A DNA stretch of 64,000 nucleotides from Caulobacter henricii (lineage in GTDB: Bacteria > Pseudomonadota > Alphaproteobacteria > Caulobacterales > Caulobacteraceae), in the NCBI RefSeq assembly GCF_001414055.1, contig NZ_CP013002.1:390501-454500 (forward strand), read 5' to 3'. Shown piece by piece: positions 43,487 to 53,688 of this stretch (positions are counted from its first letter, which is position 1; each line of letters opens with the position of its first letter). Made by a program: the position numbers and the translations under genes. A model generated the notes under the pieces. The model was not told the DNA's origin and ran no database searches. It saw nothing but the letters and a program-made list of their open reading frames with translations.

Positions 43487-45220
43487 ATGAGCCAGGAGCA
43501 CGCGCTGAATGACCGCCTAGCTTTCATGGGCCTGGATCAACGAGCGCGACAGGCTCTGCGGGATCTCCGGCCCTTGATCCGCAAGGAGATCGAGCCTGCC
43601 CTGGCGGCCTTTTATGGCAAGGTCAGGACGACACCGGAGACCGGCCGGTTCTTCAAGGACGACCGCCATATGGAGGCCGCGAGTGGCCGCCAGGCGGCGC
43701 ACTGGGACGTCATCGCCCAGGCCGAGTTCAGCGATACCTATGTCAATACGGTGAGATCGATCGGTCAGGTCCATGCCCGCATCGGCCTGGAGCCGCGCTG
43801 GTACATTGGCGGCTATGCGATCGTCATGGACCGGCTGCTGCGTTCCACCATCGAGTCCCTGTGGCCCAAGGGCTTTATGGCGAAGGGAAATTCCGCGGAG
43901 GTCGGCGAGTCGGTCAGCGCCCTGATGAAGGCCGTGATGATCGACATGGATTTCGCCATCTCGATCTATCTCGAGACCATCGAAACGGAGCGGCAGCAGC
44001 TCGAAGCCGCCAGGCTCGAGAGCGAACAGCATCAGACCCGGTTGGTGGAAGCCCTGGCAGAGGCGCTGTCGAACCTGGCCAAGGGCGACCTGGTCAGCCG
44101 GCTCGACGGCACGGTGAAGCCGGAGTTCCAGAAGCTGAAGGATGATTTCAACAGTGCGGTTGGAATTCTCGAACAGGCCATGAGCCGTGTTTCGGGCGTC
44201 ACCGACAATATCCGCGCCGGAACCGATGAAATCGGTGTGGCCGCCGATGACCTGTCGCGCCGCACAGAGCAACAGGCGGCCAGCCTCGAACAGACCGCCG
44301 CAGCCCTGGACCAGATCACCTCAACGGTCCGGCGGTCGGCCGCCGGTGCCAAACAGGCGTCCGAGGTGGTCGCCGGTGCCAAGACCGAGGCCGAGCGCTC
44401 GGGAATCATCGTCGATCAGGCCGTGGCCGCCATGGGCCAGATCGAGGGCTCGTCGCGCGAGATCGGCAATATCATCGGGGTGATCGACGAGATCGCATTC
44501 CAGACCAATCTCCTGGCTTTGAACGCGGGGGTCGAAGCGGCCCGGGCCGGCGAGGCCGGTCGCGGCTTTGCCGTGGTCGCCCAGGAAGTGCGGGCCCTGG
44601 CCCAGCGCTCAGCTGACGCGGCCAAGGAAATCAAGATCCTGATCTCGTCCTCGACCCAGCAGGTCAGCCAGGGGGTCAGCCTGGTCGGGCAAACCGGCGA
44701 GGCCCTGCGCGGTATCGTCGCCAAGGTCGCCGAAATCGACAGCCTCGTCGTCCAGATCTCGGCCTCGGCCCAGGAACAGTCTACCGGCCTGCATGAGGTC
44801 AATACCGCCGTCAATCAGATGGACCAGGTGACCCAGCAGAACGCCGCCATGGTCGAACAGACGACGGCGGCGACCCATTCGCTCAAGGATCAGACCTCGG
44901 AGCTGGTCAATCTGATCGGAGCGTTCAGGGTGAGCCGTTCGGCGTCGTCGCCGTCAGCGGCAGCCCGACCGGCGGCCAGATCGTCTTCTCCGCCCAGCCG
45001 CCCAGCCGCCCGGCCCTGGCTCCGGCTCAAGCAGCCCGCCCCACCGCCGTACGTCCCGGTGCCCGAACCGCGGCGGCCGCCGCAGTTCGCGAAGAATGGG
45101 AAGAATTCTGAACCCCAGTCTCGCTCAGGTCCTGAGACGTTGAATACAGTAAAGCCGGCGACCTTGTGGCCGCCGGCTTTAGTCTGGACAGGTCCATCAA
45201 AAGCAAAACGCCGCTGCTGA
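43487..45220 (+). CDS. Soluble globin-coupled methyl-accepting chemotaxis protein (frameshifted C-terminus)
   Basis: 577 codons as sequenced. No membrane helix. Residues 15-170 are a protoglobin/HemAT-type sensor with the proximal His at H96 in [22 protein letters not shown]-like piece ([11 protein letters not shown] near 200) leads to the signalling domain with the hairpin tip [42 protein letters not shown]. After R481 (44927) the reading frame is wrong: third-position GC collapses and the frame runs through the terminator at 45150. Adding one G in GGG 44928-44930 gives a 541-residue protein ending EEWEEF at 45111. Either a sequencing error or a real tail mutation. An oxygen or energy sensor feeding the che operon is likely. 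Confidence 0.85.
   Translation: MSQEHALNDRLAFMGLDQRARQALRDLRPLIRKEIEPALAAFYGKVRTTPETGRFFKDDRHMEAASGRQAAHWDVIAQAEFSDTYVNTVRSIGQVHARIGLEPRWYIGGYAIVMDRLLRSTIESLWPKGFMAKGNSAEVGESVSALMKAVMIDMDFAISIYLETIETERQQLEAARLESEQHQTRLVEALAEALSNLAKGDLVSRLDGTVKPEFQKLKDDFNSAVGILEQAMSRVSGVTDNIRAGTDEIGVAADDLSRRTEQQAASLEQTAAALDQITSTVRRSAAGAKQASEVVAGAKTEAERSGIIVDQAVAAMGQIEGSSREIGNIIGVIDEIAFQTNLLALNAGVEAARAGEAGRGFAVVAQEVRALAQRSADAAKEIKILISSSTQQVSQGVSLVGQTGEALRGIVAKVAEIDSLVVQISASAQEQSTGLHEVNTAVNQMDQVTQQNAAMVEQTTAATHSLKDQTSELVNLIGAFRVSRSASSPSAAARPAARSSSPPSRPAARPWLRLKQPAPPPYVPVPEPRRPPQFAKNGKNSEPQSRSGPETLNTVKPATLWPPALVWTGPSKAKRRC
45150..45181 (+). terminator. Terminator of the globin-coupled receptor gene
   Basis: 11-bp perfect stem TAAAGCCGGCG/CGCCGGCTTTA with loop ACCTTGTGGC. 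The annotated frame reads through it, further evidence that the real stop is at 45109-45111. Confidence 0.75.
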
Positions 45221-45294
45221 CCCGACACGAAGCGCTCCCATGGAACGCTTCGGTCAGATCGGCAGCGGCGTATTGAGCTCCGGTGAGCCGGAGC
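45208..45294 (-). terminator. Double-hairpin terminator of the TonB-C-like gene
   Basis: Read on the minus strand after the gene at 45302: first GCTCCGG-CTCA-CCGGAGC (45277-45294). Then a 64-nt branched structure closes with ACGCCGCTGC/GCAGCGGCGT (45208-45217 and 45262-45271) and has an inner stem CGAAGCG/CGCTTCG. It is followed by TTTTGCTTTT. The structure is more elaborate than a terminator needs. Confidence 0.65.
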
Positions 45295-45301
45295 CTTGAG
45301 T

Positions 45302-45613
45302 TTACGCGCCGCCCGGGAAGCGGAACGGAACCTTCACGGTACCGGTCTTGGCACCCATCGGCAGCTTTTCAGCGATGCACATGGCGGCCTTGTCGAAACC
45401 CTTGCCGGCCGCGCTGTTGTCAACGACCTTGCATTCCGAGAGTTTGCCGGCGTCGGCAGTGCACTCAAGCATCACCTGCGCGGCGTCGCGCGTATTGGCG
45501 TACTGCTGCAGGCAACGGCTCATCTGGTCTTCAAAACCGCCGGCCGCCGAGGCGGCTTGAGCGATAAAAAAGCTGCCAGCGATTCCTGCGGCAAAAGCGA
45601 TCGGATATTTCAT
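45302..45613 (-). CDS. Small secreted protein with TonB C-terminal-like domain
   Basis: 103 residues from ATG at 45613. Signal peptide KYPIAFAAGIAGSFFIAQAASA. The mature part has MLECTADAGKLSECKVVDNSAAGKGFDKAAMCIAEKLPMGAKTGTVKVPFRFPGG, which follows the TonB_C pattern (V..xGxLxxCxVVxxxxxGxGFxxAAxxLxxxxxxxP....V.VPxRF). It lacks the transmembrane anchor and Pro-rich spacer of real TonB proteins. Four cysteines suggest disulphides. Probably a free periplasmic TonB-C fold; its partner is unknown. Confidence 0.7.
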   Translation of the reverse strand: MKYPIAFAAGIAGSFFIAQAASAAGGFEDQMSRCLQQYANTRDAAQVMLECTADAGKLSECKVVDNSAAGKGFDKAAMCIAEKLPMGAKTGTVKVPFRFPGGA

Positions 45614-45971
45614 CCCGCTGCTCCTAGTAATGAATTCTCGTCCTGTGGACGACGCGCCAACCGGACGCATGACCTTTCTCTCAGGTTCGAGTTAAAATAT
45701 TCTGAGTCAGGAAAGAATATTCAAAATTTACTATACGGTAACCTTACTCCGATCTTGACGCCTCAGGAGGGTCACTCGGACCCCTCTCTATAGATTCAAG
45801 GGGTGAAAAAGCCCCCGAGCCTGCGACCAATTGTCCCTCAGGGAGGGGCTCTGGTGCCTGATCTCCAGTTTCTCTTAACCAAGGTCAGAGTCTGTTAGGA
45901 ATCTATCGTGATGATCACCTGGCTTGTTGGCGATCCGTGGGCACGGACCGCTGCATGAAGGGGACCTTGAG
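45614..45971 (+). promoter_or_regulatory. Intergenic control region upstream of the chemotaxis operon
   Basis: 358 bp with unusually AT-rich patches. It holds an inverted repeat AATATTC-N12-GAATATT (45696-45721), the sequence TTACTATACGGTAACC next to it, and a CtrA half-site TTAACC near 45877. Promoters for both divergent genes should lie here. No small gene is convincing. Confidence 0.4.
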
Positions 45972-47936
45972 ATGAAAAGCTTTCGGCTTGTCGACCTACC
46001 ACTGATCGTCAAAATCGGCTTTGCGCCGGCGTTCGCCCTGTTGATGCTGGCCCTGATGGCCGGCGGTGCCGTGGTCGTGCAAAAGAGCCAGTCTGATGCC
46101 CTGCGTCAGGTGGTCGAGCAGGACATGCGCATCAACAGCGAGATTCAGTCGCTGTCGCGCCGGATCACCGACGCCCACGGCACGCTCTATCAGATCCTGG
46201 CTTCGAAGGCCGATCCGATGGCCCCCGCCGCCGGTCCCCGGCTTACCAAGCTGCTGGCGGAATTCGATACCCTGGGCAAGGAGCTGCAAGCCCTGTCGGC
46301 GCGTCTGCCCGCTTCCGAGCGCCCCAAGATCGAATCACTGGTCAAGGCCCTGGCCGAGTGCCGGAGCGCCGTTGATACCGTGAGCGGCATGGTCGATGTC
46401 GATGTAGGCATGGCCATGAGCTTCGCCGGGAGCTTCGAAGACCAGTATGTGAAGATGGCCAGCCAGCTGCAGAAGGTCGTCGATGACGCCAAGGCCCGCG
46501 CCACCCTCAAGGCTGATCAACGCAAGGCCGAGGCCACAGCCGCGACCAGCATCACCATCATTCTCTCGCTGATCACCCTGGGCGCGGTCGGTGCCCTGGC
46601 CTTCCTGACGGTGATGAATGTCCGCAAGTCGATCGCCGACATCGCCGGCGCGACCGAGCGCCTGTCCAAGGGTGACAACGGCATCGATCTGGAGAAGATG
46701 ACCCGCCTCGACGAGCTGGGTGCCATTGTCCGCTCGCTGAAGGTGTTCCGCGACAACCAGCTGCATCTGGAACAGATGCGCGCCGACCAGGAAAGATCCG
46801 CCGCCCTGACCGCCGACGAGCGTCGGGCCAAGGAAGAGGCCGCCGCCGCGGCTGCCCGCGACAGCGCCCTGGTGGTGACCAACCTGGCCGAGGGCCTGGA
46901 AAAACTGGCCTCAGGCGATCTGACCTTCCGCGTCAACGCCCAGTTCCCCGGCGAGTACAACAAGCTGAAGGACGACTTCAACGGTGCCATGGCCTCGTTG
47001 CAGGAGACGATGAAGGTCATCGCCGCCTCGACCGACGGCCTGCGGACCGGTGCCGACGAGATCGCCCATGCTTCGGACGACCTCTCGCGCCGCACCGAAC
47101 AGCAGGCGGCCTCGCTGGAAGAAACCGCAGCGGCGCTCGACGAGCTGACCGCGACCGTCCGTCGTACCGCCAGTGGCGCGCGCCAGGCCTCCGACGTTGT
47201 CTCGACCACCCGTGGCGAAGCGACGCATTCCGGTCAGGTCGTCCATCAAGCAGTCTCGGCCATGGGCGAGATTGAGAACTCGTCCAAGCAGATCAGCCAG
47301 ATCATCGGCGTGATCGACGAAATTGCGTTCCAGACCAATCTTCTGGCCCTGAATGCCGGGGTCGAGGCCGCCCGCGCTGGCGAAGCGGGTCGCGGCTTCG
47401 CCGTCGTCGCCCAGGAAGTTCGCGCCCTGGCCCAGCGGTCCGCCGAAGCGGCCAAGGAGATCAAGACCCTGATTTCGTCCTCGACCCAGCAGGTCAGCCA
47501 GGGCGTGAACCTGGTCGGACAGACCGGCGAGGCCCTGCAGCGCATTGTCGTGAAGGTTGGCGAGATCGACGCCCTGGTGACCGAGATTGCGGCGTCCGCC
47601 GCCGAACAGGCCACCGGTCTGAACGAAGTGAATACGGCCGTGAACCAGATGGATCAGGTCACCCAGCAGAACGCCGCCATGGTCGAGCAGTCGACCGCAG
47701 CGACGCACTCCCTGAAGGGTGAAACCAACGAGCTGGCTCGTCTGATGGGCCGGTTCCGGGTGGGAGCTGGCCAGGGCATTCAATCGCGCCCGATGGCCGC
47801 TGATCCGGTTCAACACGCACCGGCCCGCAACCCGGTCGCCGAGCAAAGGGCCCGTCTGGGCACCTTCACCCGGCCCGCGCGTGGCGGCGCAGCTACCGCG
47901 GCCGCTCCGGCGTCCGATGGATGGGAGGAATTCTGA
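45972..47936 (+). CDS. Transmembrane methyl-accepting chemotaxis protein (McpA position)
   Basis: 654 residues from ATG at 45972 (AAGGGG about 9 nt upstream). Transmembrane helix 1 (about 14-36), a periplasmic helical ligand domain to about 195, transmembrane helix 2 (198-220), HAMP domains, then the signalling hairpin tip [42 protein letters not shown]. Methylation-type Glu/Gln pairs flank it (for example [17 protein letters not shown]). It ends DGWEEF, a CheR/CheB-tethering pentapeptide like NWETF of E. coli receptors. First gene of the operon; its TGA overlaps the cheX ATG. Confidence 0.92.
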   Translation: MKSFRLVDLPLIVKIGFAPAFALLMLALMAGGAVVVQKSQSDALRQVVEQDMRINSEIQSLSRRITDAHGTLYQILASKADPMAPAAGPRLTKLLAEFDTLGKELQALSARLPASERPKIESLVKALAECRSAVDTVSGMVDVDVGMAMSFAGSFEDQYVKMASQLQKVVDDAKARATLKADQRKAEATAATSITIILSLITLGAVGALAFLTVMNVRKSIADIAGATERLSKGDNGIDLEKMTRLDELGAIVRSLKVFRDNQLHLEQMRADQERSAALTADERRAKEEAAAAAARDSALVVTNLAEGLEKLASGDLTFRVNAQFPGEYNKLKDDFNGAMASLQETMKVIAASTDGLRTGADEIAHASDDLSRRTEQQAASLEETAAALDELTATVRRTASGARQASDVVSTTRGEATHSGQVVHQAVSAMGEIENSSKQISQIIGVIDEIAFQTNLLALNAGVEAARAGEAGRGFAVVAQEVRALAQRSAEAAKEIKTLISSSTQQVSQGVNLVGQTGEALQRIVVKVGEIDALVTEIAASAAEQATGLNEVNTAVNQMDQVTQQNAAMVEQSTAATHSLKGETNELARLMGRFRVGAGQGIQSRPMAADPVQHAPARNPVAEQRARLGTFTRPARGGAATAAAPASDGWEEF

Positions 47937-48220
47937 TGGCCGCTCTCGCGCTGCCTGAAACGCTCGATCTGAAGGCCGCCGGCCCGCTGAAGTCCGCGTT
48001 CATGGCGCATCGGGGCGAAGCCCTCGAGGTCCACGCTGACCAGGTCCGCCGCCTCGGCGGTCTCTGTCTCCAGATTCTGCTCGCGGCCCGCAAGGCCTGG
48101 GCTGAGGACGGCAAACCCTTCTCGATTACGGGGCCTTCGGAGGCCTTTGTAGAAACCACCCGTCTTTTCGGCGCCGATGGGGCGCTCCTTTCGGCGGAAA
48201 TCCATGGAGTCCAATCGTGA
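47936..48220 (+). CDS. cheX: STAS-domain chemotaxis protein CheX (Caulobacter nomenclature)
   Basis: 94 residues. A STAS/MlaB-like single domain: LPETLDLKAAGPLKSAFMAHRGEALEVHADQVRRLGGLCLQILLAARKAW follows the pattern of a strand, helix and VDxSxVxxLxxxxLQLLLAA. Caulobacter calls the equivalent gene cheX; it is not the CheC/CheX phosphatase family. Translation is coupled on both sides (TGATG with mcp, GTGA with cheY). Function is unproven. Confidence 0.8.
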   Translation: MAALALPETLDLKAAGPLKSAFMAHRGEALEVHADQVRRLGGLCLQILLAARKAWAEDGKPFSITGPSEAFVETTRLFGADGALLSAEIHGVQS

Positions 48221-48582
48221 CGCGCACGATTCTCACGGTCGACGATTCTCGCACGATGAGGGACATGCTGCGCATGGCCCTGGTCGGCGCGGGCTTTAAT
48301 GTTGTCGAGGCCGTCGATGGCGAGCATGGGCTGGAGGTACTTTCCGCCCACCGCCCCGACGTCATCATCACCGACATCAACATGCCCAAGCTGGACGGCT
48401 TTGGTTTCATCGAGGCGGTTCGCGTCGATGACGACTATCGCGGCATCCCGATCCTGGTGCTGACTACGGAAAGCGATCCGACCAAGAAGCAGCGGGCTCG
48501 TGAAGCCGGCGCGACGGGCTGGATCGTCAAGCCGTTCAATCCTGAGAAGCTGGTCGAGGCCATCCGCCGCGTCGCGGCCTGA
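48217..48582 (+). CDS. cheY: CheY response regulator (first, CheYI)
   Basis: 121 residues, GTG start overlapping the cheX stop. A complete single receiver domain: acidic pair D9-D10, phospho-Asp D53 in ITDINMP, T83 region VLTTES and K105 in VKPFNP. Its position directly before cheA matches C. crescentus cheYI. It would accept phosphate from CheA; which of the three CheYs acts at the motor cannot be told from sequence. Confidence 0.9.
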   Translation: MTRTILTVDDSRTMRDMLRMALVGAGFNVVEAVDGEHGLEVLSAHRPDVIITDINMPKLDGFGFIEAVRVDDDYRGIPILVLTTESDPTKKQRAREAGATGWIVKPFNPEKLVEAIRRVAA

Positions 48583-48628
48583 TCTCCAAGGCAATTCGAC
48601 GTCTGGAACTCTCTAAGGAACTGCCGGA

Positions 48629-50917
48629 ATGGACGAGCTAGAGGCCATCAAGGTCACCTTCTTTCAGGAATGCGAGGAACTGCTCGCCGACCTCGAAGGC
48701 GGGCTCCTGGCCATGCAGGAGGGCATTGGCGACATTGAGACCGTCAATGCTGTCTTCCGGGCTGTGCATTCGATCAAGGGCGGCGCCGGTGCCTTCGGCC
48801 TCGAGCCGCTGGTGCGTTTCGCGCACGTGTTCGAGACCCTTCTCGACGCCGTTCGGTCCAATGAAGTTCCAAATACAGTTGAGCTGGCTGCGGTCATGCT
48901 TCGCGCGTCCGACGTGCTGGCCGACCATGTCAGTGCGGCGCGCGGCCTTGGGGATGTCGACATGGCGGCTTCAGCCGCGATGGCCGCCGAACTGAAGACC
49001 TGGACCGATCCCTCTGCCGCACCTGCGCCGGCTGCGCCGGTGGCCGAGGCGGTCGAAACCGTCGCCGCGACCGTTGCTGCTGCGGCGCCGACCCCGGCTC
49101 CTGCGGCGACGTCCGATGACCTGGACGACGATGACCTGGGCTTCGACTTCCAGCCGATGACCATTACGGTCGACGAGCAGGCGGCCGATGCCGAACTGAT
49201 CCCGTCCCATATCTGGACGGTGTCGATCCGGCCCAAGTCGGACCTCTATCGCAAGGCCAATGAAACCGCACTGCTCCTGCGCGAGCTGAGCCGGCTGGGC
49301 CCGATCGTGGCGACCATGGACGAGAGCGCGCTGCCGCCACTCGAGTTCCTCGATGTCGAAGCCGCCTATGTGACCTGGAGCGTCCGCGTCGAGACCGACC
49401 ATGGCGAAGAGGCGATTCGCGAAGTCTTCGAATTCGTGGATGGCGACTGCGATCTTGAAATCGTTCGCGGCGAGGCGCCGGTTGAGGCTGCTCTTGCGAA
49501 CCTGCTGAACGCCATTGATCCACCGGCTGCAGCGCCTGCGCCGCCGCCGGCCGAAATGCCCCCCGTGGCTGAAGTCGCGCCGGCACCGGTCGAGGCACCC
49601 ACCGAAGCAGCTCCGCCTGTTCAGGCCGCGCCGGCTGCTGCTGCCGTGGCGGCTGCGCCTGCCGCCGCGCCGGTCAAGGCCACCCAGGTTGACGTCCCCG
49701 GTCCGGGCCAGTCGGTCATTCGTGTCGATCCCGAGCGGATCGACCGCCTGATCGACCTGGTCGGCGAACTGGTCATCAACCAGGCCATGCTGGCGCAACG
49801 CGTCGGCGAGTACGGCATCGCCCCGTCTTCCAATCTGGCCATGGGTCTGGATGAGCTGGAACAGCTCACGCGAGAGATCCAGGACAGCGTGATGGCCATC
49901 CGCGCCCAGCCGGTGAAATCGGTGTTCCAGCGCATGCCGCGTCTGGTGCGTGAAGTCGCCAACATGACGGGCAAGCAGGCCCGTCTGGTCATGGACGGTG
50001 AAAACACCGAGGTCGACAAGACGGTCATCGAGCGTCTGTCTGACCCGATCACCCACATGCTGCGCAACGCCATCGACCACGGGCTGGAAAGCCCTGAGGA
50101 ACGCAAGGCGGCCGGCAAGAATCCAGAAGGCGTTGTGCGCCTCGCCGCCCTGCATCGCAGCGGCCGGATCGTCATCGAGGTCCAGGACGACGGCAAGGGC
50201 ATCAACCGCGAACGCGTACTGTCGATCGCCGTCAAGAAGGGCCTGATTTCGCCCGACCTTCAGTTGACGGACGAGGAGATCGACAACCTGATCTTCCTGC
50301 CGGGCTTCTCGACGGCCGACAAGATCTCCGACGTGTCCGGCCGCGGCGTCGGCATGGACGTGGTCAAGCGCTCGGTCCAGGCGCTGGGCGGCCGCATCTC
50401 GATTGCCTCGCGACCCGGTCTGGGCTCGACCTTCACCCTCAGCCTGCCTCTCACGCTCGCCGTGCTCGACGGCATGGTGGTCGATGTGGCGGGAGAAACC
50501 CTGGTCGTTCCGCTCGCCGCGATCGTCGAGAGCCTGCGTCCGAAGCCGGAAGAGGTACGCCCTCTGGGCCCTGTCGGCTCCGTGCTGGCCGTTCGCGACA
50601 GCTTCGTGCCGCTGATCGATGTCGGCCTGACCCTGGGCTATCGCACCACCTCGCCGTCGCCGACCGAAGGCGTGGTGCTGCTGGTCGAGGGCGAGGACGG
50701 CTCGCGCGCCGCCCTGGTCGCCGATGCCATCCATGGCCAGCGTCAGGTCGTGATCAAGTCCCTGGAGCAGAACTACCAGCAGGTCGAAGGTGTCGCTGCC
50801 GCGACGATCCTGGGCGATGGCCGCGTGGCCCTCATCCTCGACGTCGATGCCGTGATCAATCTTCGCCGCCGTGAATCGCCCCGTCCCGTCGAACCCACAC
50901 TCATAGCCGCGGAGTAA
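48629..50917 (+). CDS. cheA: Chemotaxis histidine kinase CheA
   Basis: 762 residues with AAGGA 8 nt before ATG. P1 Hpt domain has the phospho-His H47 in RAVHSIKGGAGAFGL. A first Ala/Pro linker follows, then a P2-like domain (about 190-295, HIWTVSIRPKSDLYRK), a second long Ala/Pro linker, and P3 dimerisation (DRLIDLVGELVINQAML). The P4 kinase has N, G1 and G2 boxes (LRNAIDHGLE, VQDDGKGINRERV, GRGVGMDVVKRS) and P5 is CheW-like. Autophosphorylates when receptor-coupled and feeds CheY and CheB. Confidence 0.95.
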   Translation: MDELEAIKVTFFQECEELLADLEGGLLAMQEGIGDIETVNAVFRAVHSIKGGAGAFGLEPLVRFAHVFETLLDAVRSNEVPNTVELAAVMLRASDVLADHVSAARGLGDVDMAASAAMAAELKTWTDPSAAPAPAAPVAEAVETVAATVAAAAPTPAPAATSDDLDDDDLGFDFQPMTITVDEQAADAELIPSHIWTVSIRPKSDLYRKANETALLLRELSRLGPIVATMDESALPPLEFLDVEAAYVTWSVRVETDHGEEAIREVFEFVDGDCDLEIVRGEAPVEAALANLLNAIDPPAAAPAPPPAEMPPVAEVAPAPVEAPTEAAPPVQAAPAAAAVAAAPAAAPVKATQVDVPGPGQSVIRVDPERIDRLIDLVGELVINQAMLAQRVGEYGIAPSSNLAMGLDELEQLTREIQDSVMAIRAQPVKSVFQRMPRLVREVANMTGKQARLVMDGENTEVDKTVIERLSDPITHMLRNAIDHGLESPEERKAAGKNPEGVVRLAALHRSGRIVIEVQDDGKGINRERVLSIAVKKGLISPDLQLTDEEIDNLIFLPGFSTADKISDVSGRGVGMDVVKRSVQALGGRISIASRPGLGSTFTLSLPLTLAVLDGMVVDVAGETLVVPLAAIVESLRPKPEEVRPLGPVGSVLAVRDSFVPLIDVGLTLGYRTTSPSPTEGVVLLVEGEDGSRAALVADAIHGQRQVVIKSLEQNYQQVEGVAAATILGDGRVALILDVDAVINLRRRESPRPVEPTLIAAE

Positions 50918-50920
50918 GTC

Positions 50921-51388
50921 ATGTTCGACCCAACTACCGTCGCGAGTACGGAACGCCGGGAACTGATCTCCTTCCGGGTCGGCGACCAGGAATACTGCGT
51001 CAACATCATGGCTGTGCGCGAGATCCGTGGCTGGAGCCCAGCGACGGCGCTGCCCCAGACCCCCGGCTATATGCGGGGCGTGATCAATCTGCGCGGGGCT
51101 GTCCTGCCGATCATGGACCTGGCCGCTCGGCTGGGCATGCCCATGGTCGAGCCGAACGTCCGCAGCGTGTTCATTGTCGTTCAGGCGGGTGATCGAACCG
51201 TCGGCCTGCTGGTCGATGCGGTGTCGGACATCCTCTCGATCAATGACGACATGGTTCAGCCCACCCCGGACGTGGCTTGCGACACTGTTCGCAGCTTCGT
51301 TCGTGGCATCATTTCGATCGAAGATCGCATGATCAGCGAAATTTCCCTCGACCGTATCCTCCCCGAACGCGAGGCCCTGGCCGCCTGA
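50921..51388 (+). CDS. cheW: Chemotaxis coupling protein CheW
   Basis: 155 residues, GGAG 6 nt upstream of [62 protein letters not shown] is the classic CheW sequence, with the conserved Arg/Glu for binding receptors and CheA P5. Then [23 protein letters not shown]. Scaffolds the signalling array. Stop overlaps cheR start (TGATG). Confidence 0.95.
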   Translation: MFDPTTVASTERRELISFRVGDQEYCVNIMAVREIRGWSPATALPQTPGYMRGVINLRGAVLPIMDLAARLGMPMVEPNVRSVFIVVQAGDRTVGLLVDAVSDILSINDDMVQPTPDVACDTVRSFVRGIISIEDRMISEISLDRILPEREALAA

Positions 51389-52266
51389 TGACCCCAGCCT
51401 CAACAGCAGAACGTCGCGAGGCCATCGTCGATGGCGAGTTCGCGTTCACCAATCAGGATTTCAAGAAGATCGCCGCCCTGCTCTACGGGCAGGCCGGGAT
51501 CAGCCTGCCTGAAACCAAGGCGACCCTGGTCTATTCGCGCCTGGCCAAGCGGCTCCGCGCCCTGGGGATGAAGACCTTCACGGAATACTGCAACTTCGTG
51601 GCGCTCGAGAGCAGCATCGACGAGCAGCAGGAAATGCTGCGGGCCCTGACCACCAATGTCACCCGCTTCTTCCGCGAGCCGCACCATTTTGATGACCTGC
51701 GCGCCAATATCCTGGAGCCGATGGCCGACAAGGTCCGCTCCGGCGGACGCCTGCGCCTGTGGTCAGCCGCCAGCTCGTCCGGCCAGGAGCCCTATTCGAT
51801 GGCCTTTACGGTCCTGTCGGTGTGGCCCAATGCCGCCGACCTGGACATCCGCATCTTGGGAACGGACATCGATACCAACGTCCTGGCGACCGGCCGCGCC
51901 GCCGTCTATGACGAGAGCCTGCTGGAAGGCATTCCGGCCAATGCCCGCAACCAGTATTTCGAGCGGGACGCGAGTGATCGACGGGCCTGGCGCGTGTGCG
52001 AAGCTGCGCGCAGCCTGGTGGCCTTCCGCGAGCTGAACCTCAATGGCCCCAGCTGGCCGATGAAGGGACCGTTCGACGCGATCTTCTGCCGCAATGTCGT
52101 GATTTATTTCGACGAGCCGACCCAGGAGCGTGTGTGGAACCGCTTCGCGCCGCTTCTGGTGCCGGGTGGCAAGCTCTATGTCGGACACTCAGAACGGGTA
52201 GGGTCCTCGATCACCGCCTTTGAAAGCGCTGGGCTCACGGCCTATCGCAAGGTGGGAGGTCGCTGA
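51388..52266 (+). CDS. cheR: Chemoreceptor methyltransferase CheR
   Basis: 292 residues from the ATG that overlaps the cheW stop. SAM-dependent glutamate methyltransferase: [19 protein letters not shown], the SAM site [55 protein letters not shown] and YVGHSERV. The beta-subdomain that binds receptor pentapeptides lies around residues 210-240. Start of the next gene overlaps its stop. Confidence 0.94.
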   Translation: MTPASTAERREAIVDGEFAFTNQDFKKIAALLYGQAGISLPETKATLVYSRLAKRLRALGMKTFTEYCNFVALESSIDEQQEMLRALTTNVTRFFREPHHFDDLRANILEPMADKVRSGGRLRLWSAASSSGQEPYSMAFTVLSVWPNAADLDIRILGTDIDTNVLATGRAAVYDESLLEGIPANARNQYFERDASDRRAWRVCEAARSLVAFRELNLNGPSWPMKGPFDAIFCRNVVIYFDEPTQERVWNRFAPLLVPGGKLYVGHSERVGSSITAFESAGLTAYRKVGGR

Positions 52267-53294
52267 TGGCCAAGATTCGCGTTCTCGTCGTTGACGACTC
52301 CGCCACCATGCGGAGCCTGATCACAGCAGCCCTCAACCGGGATCCGGACATCGAGGTCTGCGGCGCCGCCGGCGATCCCTTCGAGGCCCGGGGCATGATC
52401 AAGGCCCTCAATCCCGATGTCGTCACGCTCGATATCGAGATGCCGAACATGAACGGCATCGAGTTCCTCGAGAAGATCATGCGCCTCCGGCCCATGCCGG
52501 TGGTGATGGTCTCGACCCTGACCCAGGCCGGGGCGGAGATGACCCTCCGAGCTCTGGAATTGGGTGCCATCGATTGCGTCGCCAAGCCGGCCGACGCCCT
52601 GGGTACCCAGGATGCGCTGAACGAGATCGTCGTGAAGGTGAAGACCGCGGCCCGCGCTTCAGTGCGGACCAAGGCCGATGCCGCACCGGCGGCGGTGCGG
52701 ACCAAGAGCTACATGCCGTCCGGCGACATCGTGGCCATCGGCTCCTCCACCGGTGGTGTCGAGGCGCTCCTGGCGATCCTGACGATGTTCCCGGACACCT
52801 GTCCTCCGACGGTCATCACCCAGCACATGCCGGCGACCTTTACGGCCAGCTTCGCGGCGCGTTTGGACCGCGCCAGCGGCGCCCGGGTCCAGGAGGCCTC
52901 CGAAGGCGCCCTGCTCGAGCCGGGCAAGGTCTATGTCGCTCCAGGCGGTGCCGCGCATCTGGAAGTGGTGCGTTCGGGTGGACTGCGCTGCCGTCTGGTC
53001 CCAGCGGATCCGGTCAGCGGCCACCGTCCATCGGTGGACGTCCTTTTCAACTCGGTGGCCAAGGCCGTCGGCGACAAGGCGGTGGGCGCGATCCTGACCG
53101 GCATGGGCCGCGACGGTGCCCAGGGGCTACTGGCCCTGCGCAAGGCCGGTGCCAAGACCCTCGGACAGGACGAGCAGAGCTGTGTCGTTTACGGCATGCC
53201 CCGCGCGGCCTTTGAAATCGGTGCCGTGGAGAAGCAGGTTTCCCTGTCCTCCATGGGCCAATCTATCCTCGATCTGGCCTCCGCGAGGCGATGA
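52266..53294 (+). CDS. cheB: Chemoreceptor methylesterase/deamidase CheB
   Basis: 342 residues. Receiver domain with phospho-Asp D56 in [12 protein letters not shown], an Ala-rich linker with a tandem [17 protein letters not shown] repeat, and the C-terminal methylesterase. The catalytic Ser is in IGSSTGG, His in TQHMP and Asp in [10 protein letters not shown]. Removes methyl groups from receptor glutamates when phosphorylated by CheA. Confidence 0.94.
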   Translation: MAKIRVLVVDDSATMRSLITAALNRDPDIEVCGAAGDPFEARGMIKALNPDVVTLDIEMPNMNGIEFLEKIMRLRPMPVVMVSTLTQAGAEMTLRALELGAIDCVAKPADALGTQDALNEIVVKVKTAARASVRTKADAAPAAVRTKSYMPSGDIVAIGSSTGGVEALLAILTMFPDTCPPTVITQHMPATFTASFAARLDRASGARVQEASEGALLEPGKVYVAPGGAAHLEVVRSGGLRCRLVPADPVSGHRPSVDVLFNSVAKAVGDKAVGAILTGMGRDGAQGLLALRKAGAKTLGQDEQSCVVYGMPRAAFEIGAVEKQVSLSSMGQSILDLASARR

Positions 53295-53298
53295 ACCC

Positions 53299-53688
53299 AT
53301 GCCCCAAGCAAGCTCCATTTCCGTTCTCGTCGTCGATGACCAGCTGACCATGCGGGCCCTGATCCGCAATGCGCTTCAGCAAATCGGGTTCAAGGACATC
53401 CGTGAGGCACCCGATGGTGAGGAGGCTCTGAAGAACCTCCTGGCCAAGCCGGCAAACCTGGTCATTTCAGATTTCAACATGCCCAAGATGGACGGGTTGG
53501 CATTGCTCCGCGCCGTTCGCTCGCACCCCCCCATTCGGCAGACAGCCTTTGTCATGCTGACGGGCCGGGCCGACCGTGAACTGGTGCAGAGGGCCGTGCA
53601 GTTCGGCGTCAACAACTACTGCGTGAAGCCGTTCACCGTTCAGGGCCTCAAGGAGAAGATCGAACAGGTCTTCGGGCAGCTCACATGA
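53299..53688 (+). CDS. cheY: CheY response regulator (second, CheYII)
   Basis: 129 residues, start 4 bp after cheB. Acidic pair D13-D14, phospho-Asp D58 in [13 protein letters not shown]88 in MLTGRA and K110 in [22 protein letters not shown] resembles the motor-binding CheY type. The stop overlaps the cheD ATG (ATGA). Two further CheY-like genes are in the same operon. Confidence 0.92.
   Translation: MPQASSISVLVVDDQLTMRALIRNALQQIGFKDIREAPDGEEALKNLLAKPANLVISDFNMPKMDGLALLRAVRSHPPIRQTAFVMLTGRADRELVQRAVQFGVNNYCVKPFTVQGLKEKIEQVFGQLT

Noticed and set aside
45111-45220. Residues beyond the EEWEEF stop as a genuine extended receptor tail
   Set aside because: The stretch lacks coding bias and runs through a perfect terminator hairpin.
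45930-45955. Sigma-54 promoter (TGGGCACGGACCGCTGC) before the transmembrane receptor
   Set aside because: The GG-to-GC distance does not fit the -24/-12 spacing.
48971-51403. 810-codon minus-strand frame across cheA and cheW
   Set aside because: Asp/His/Gln/Arg-rich shadow of two clearly real genes.
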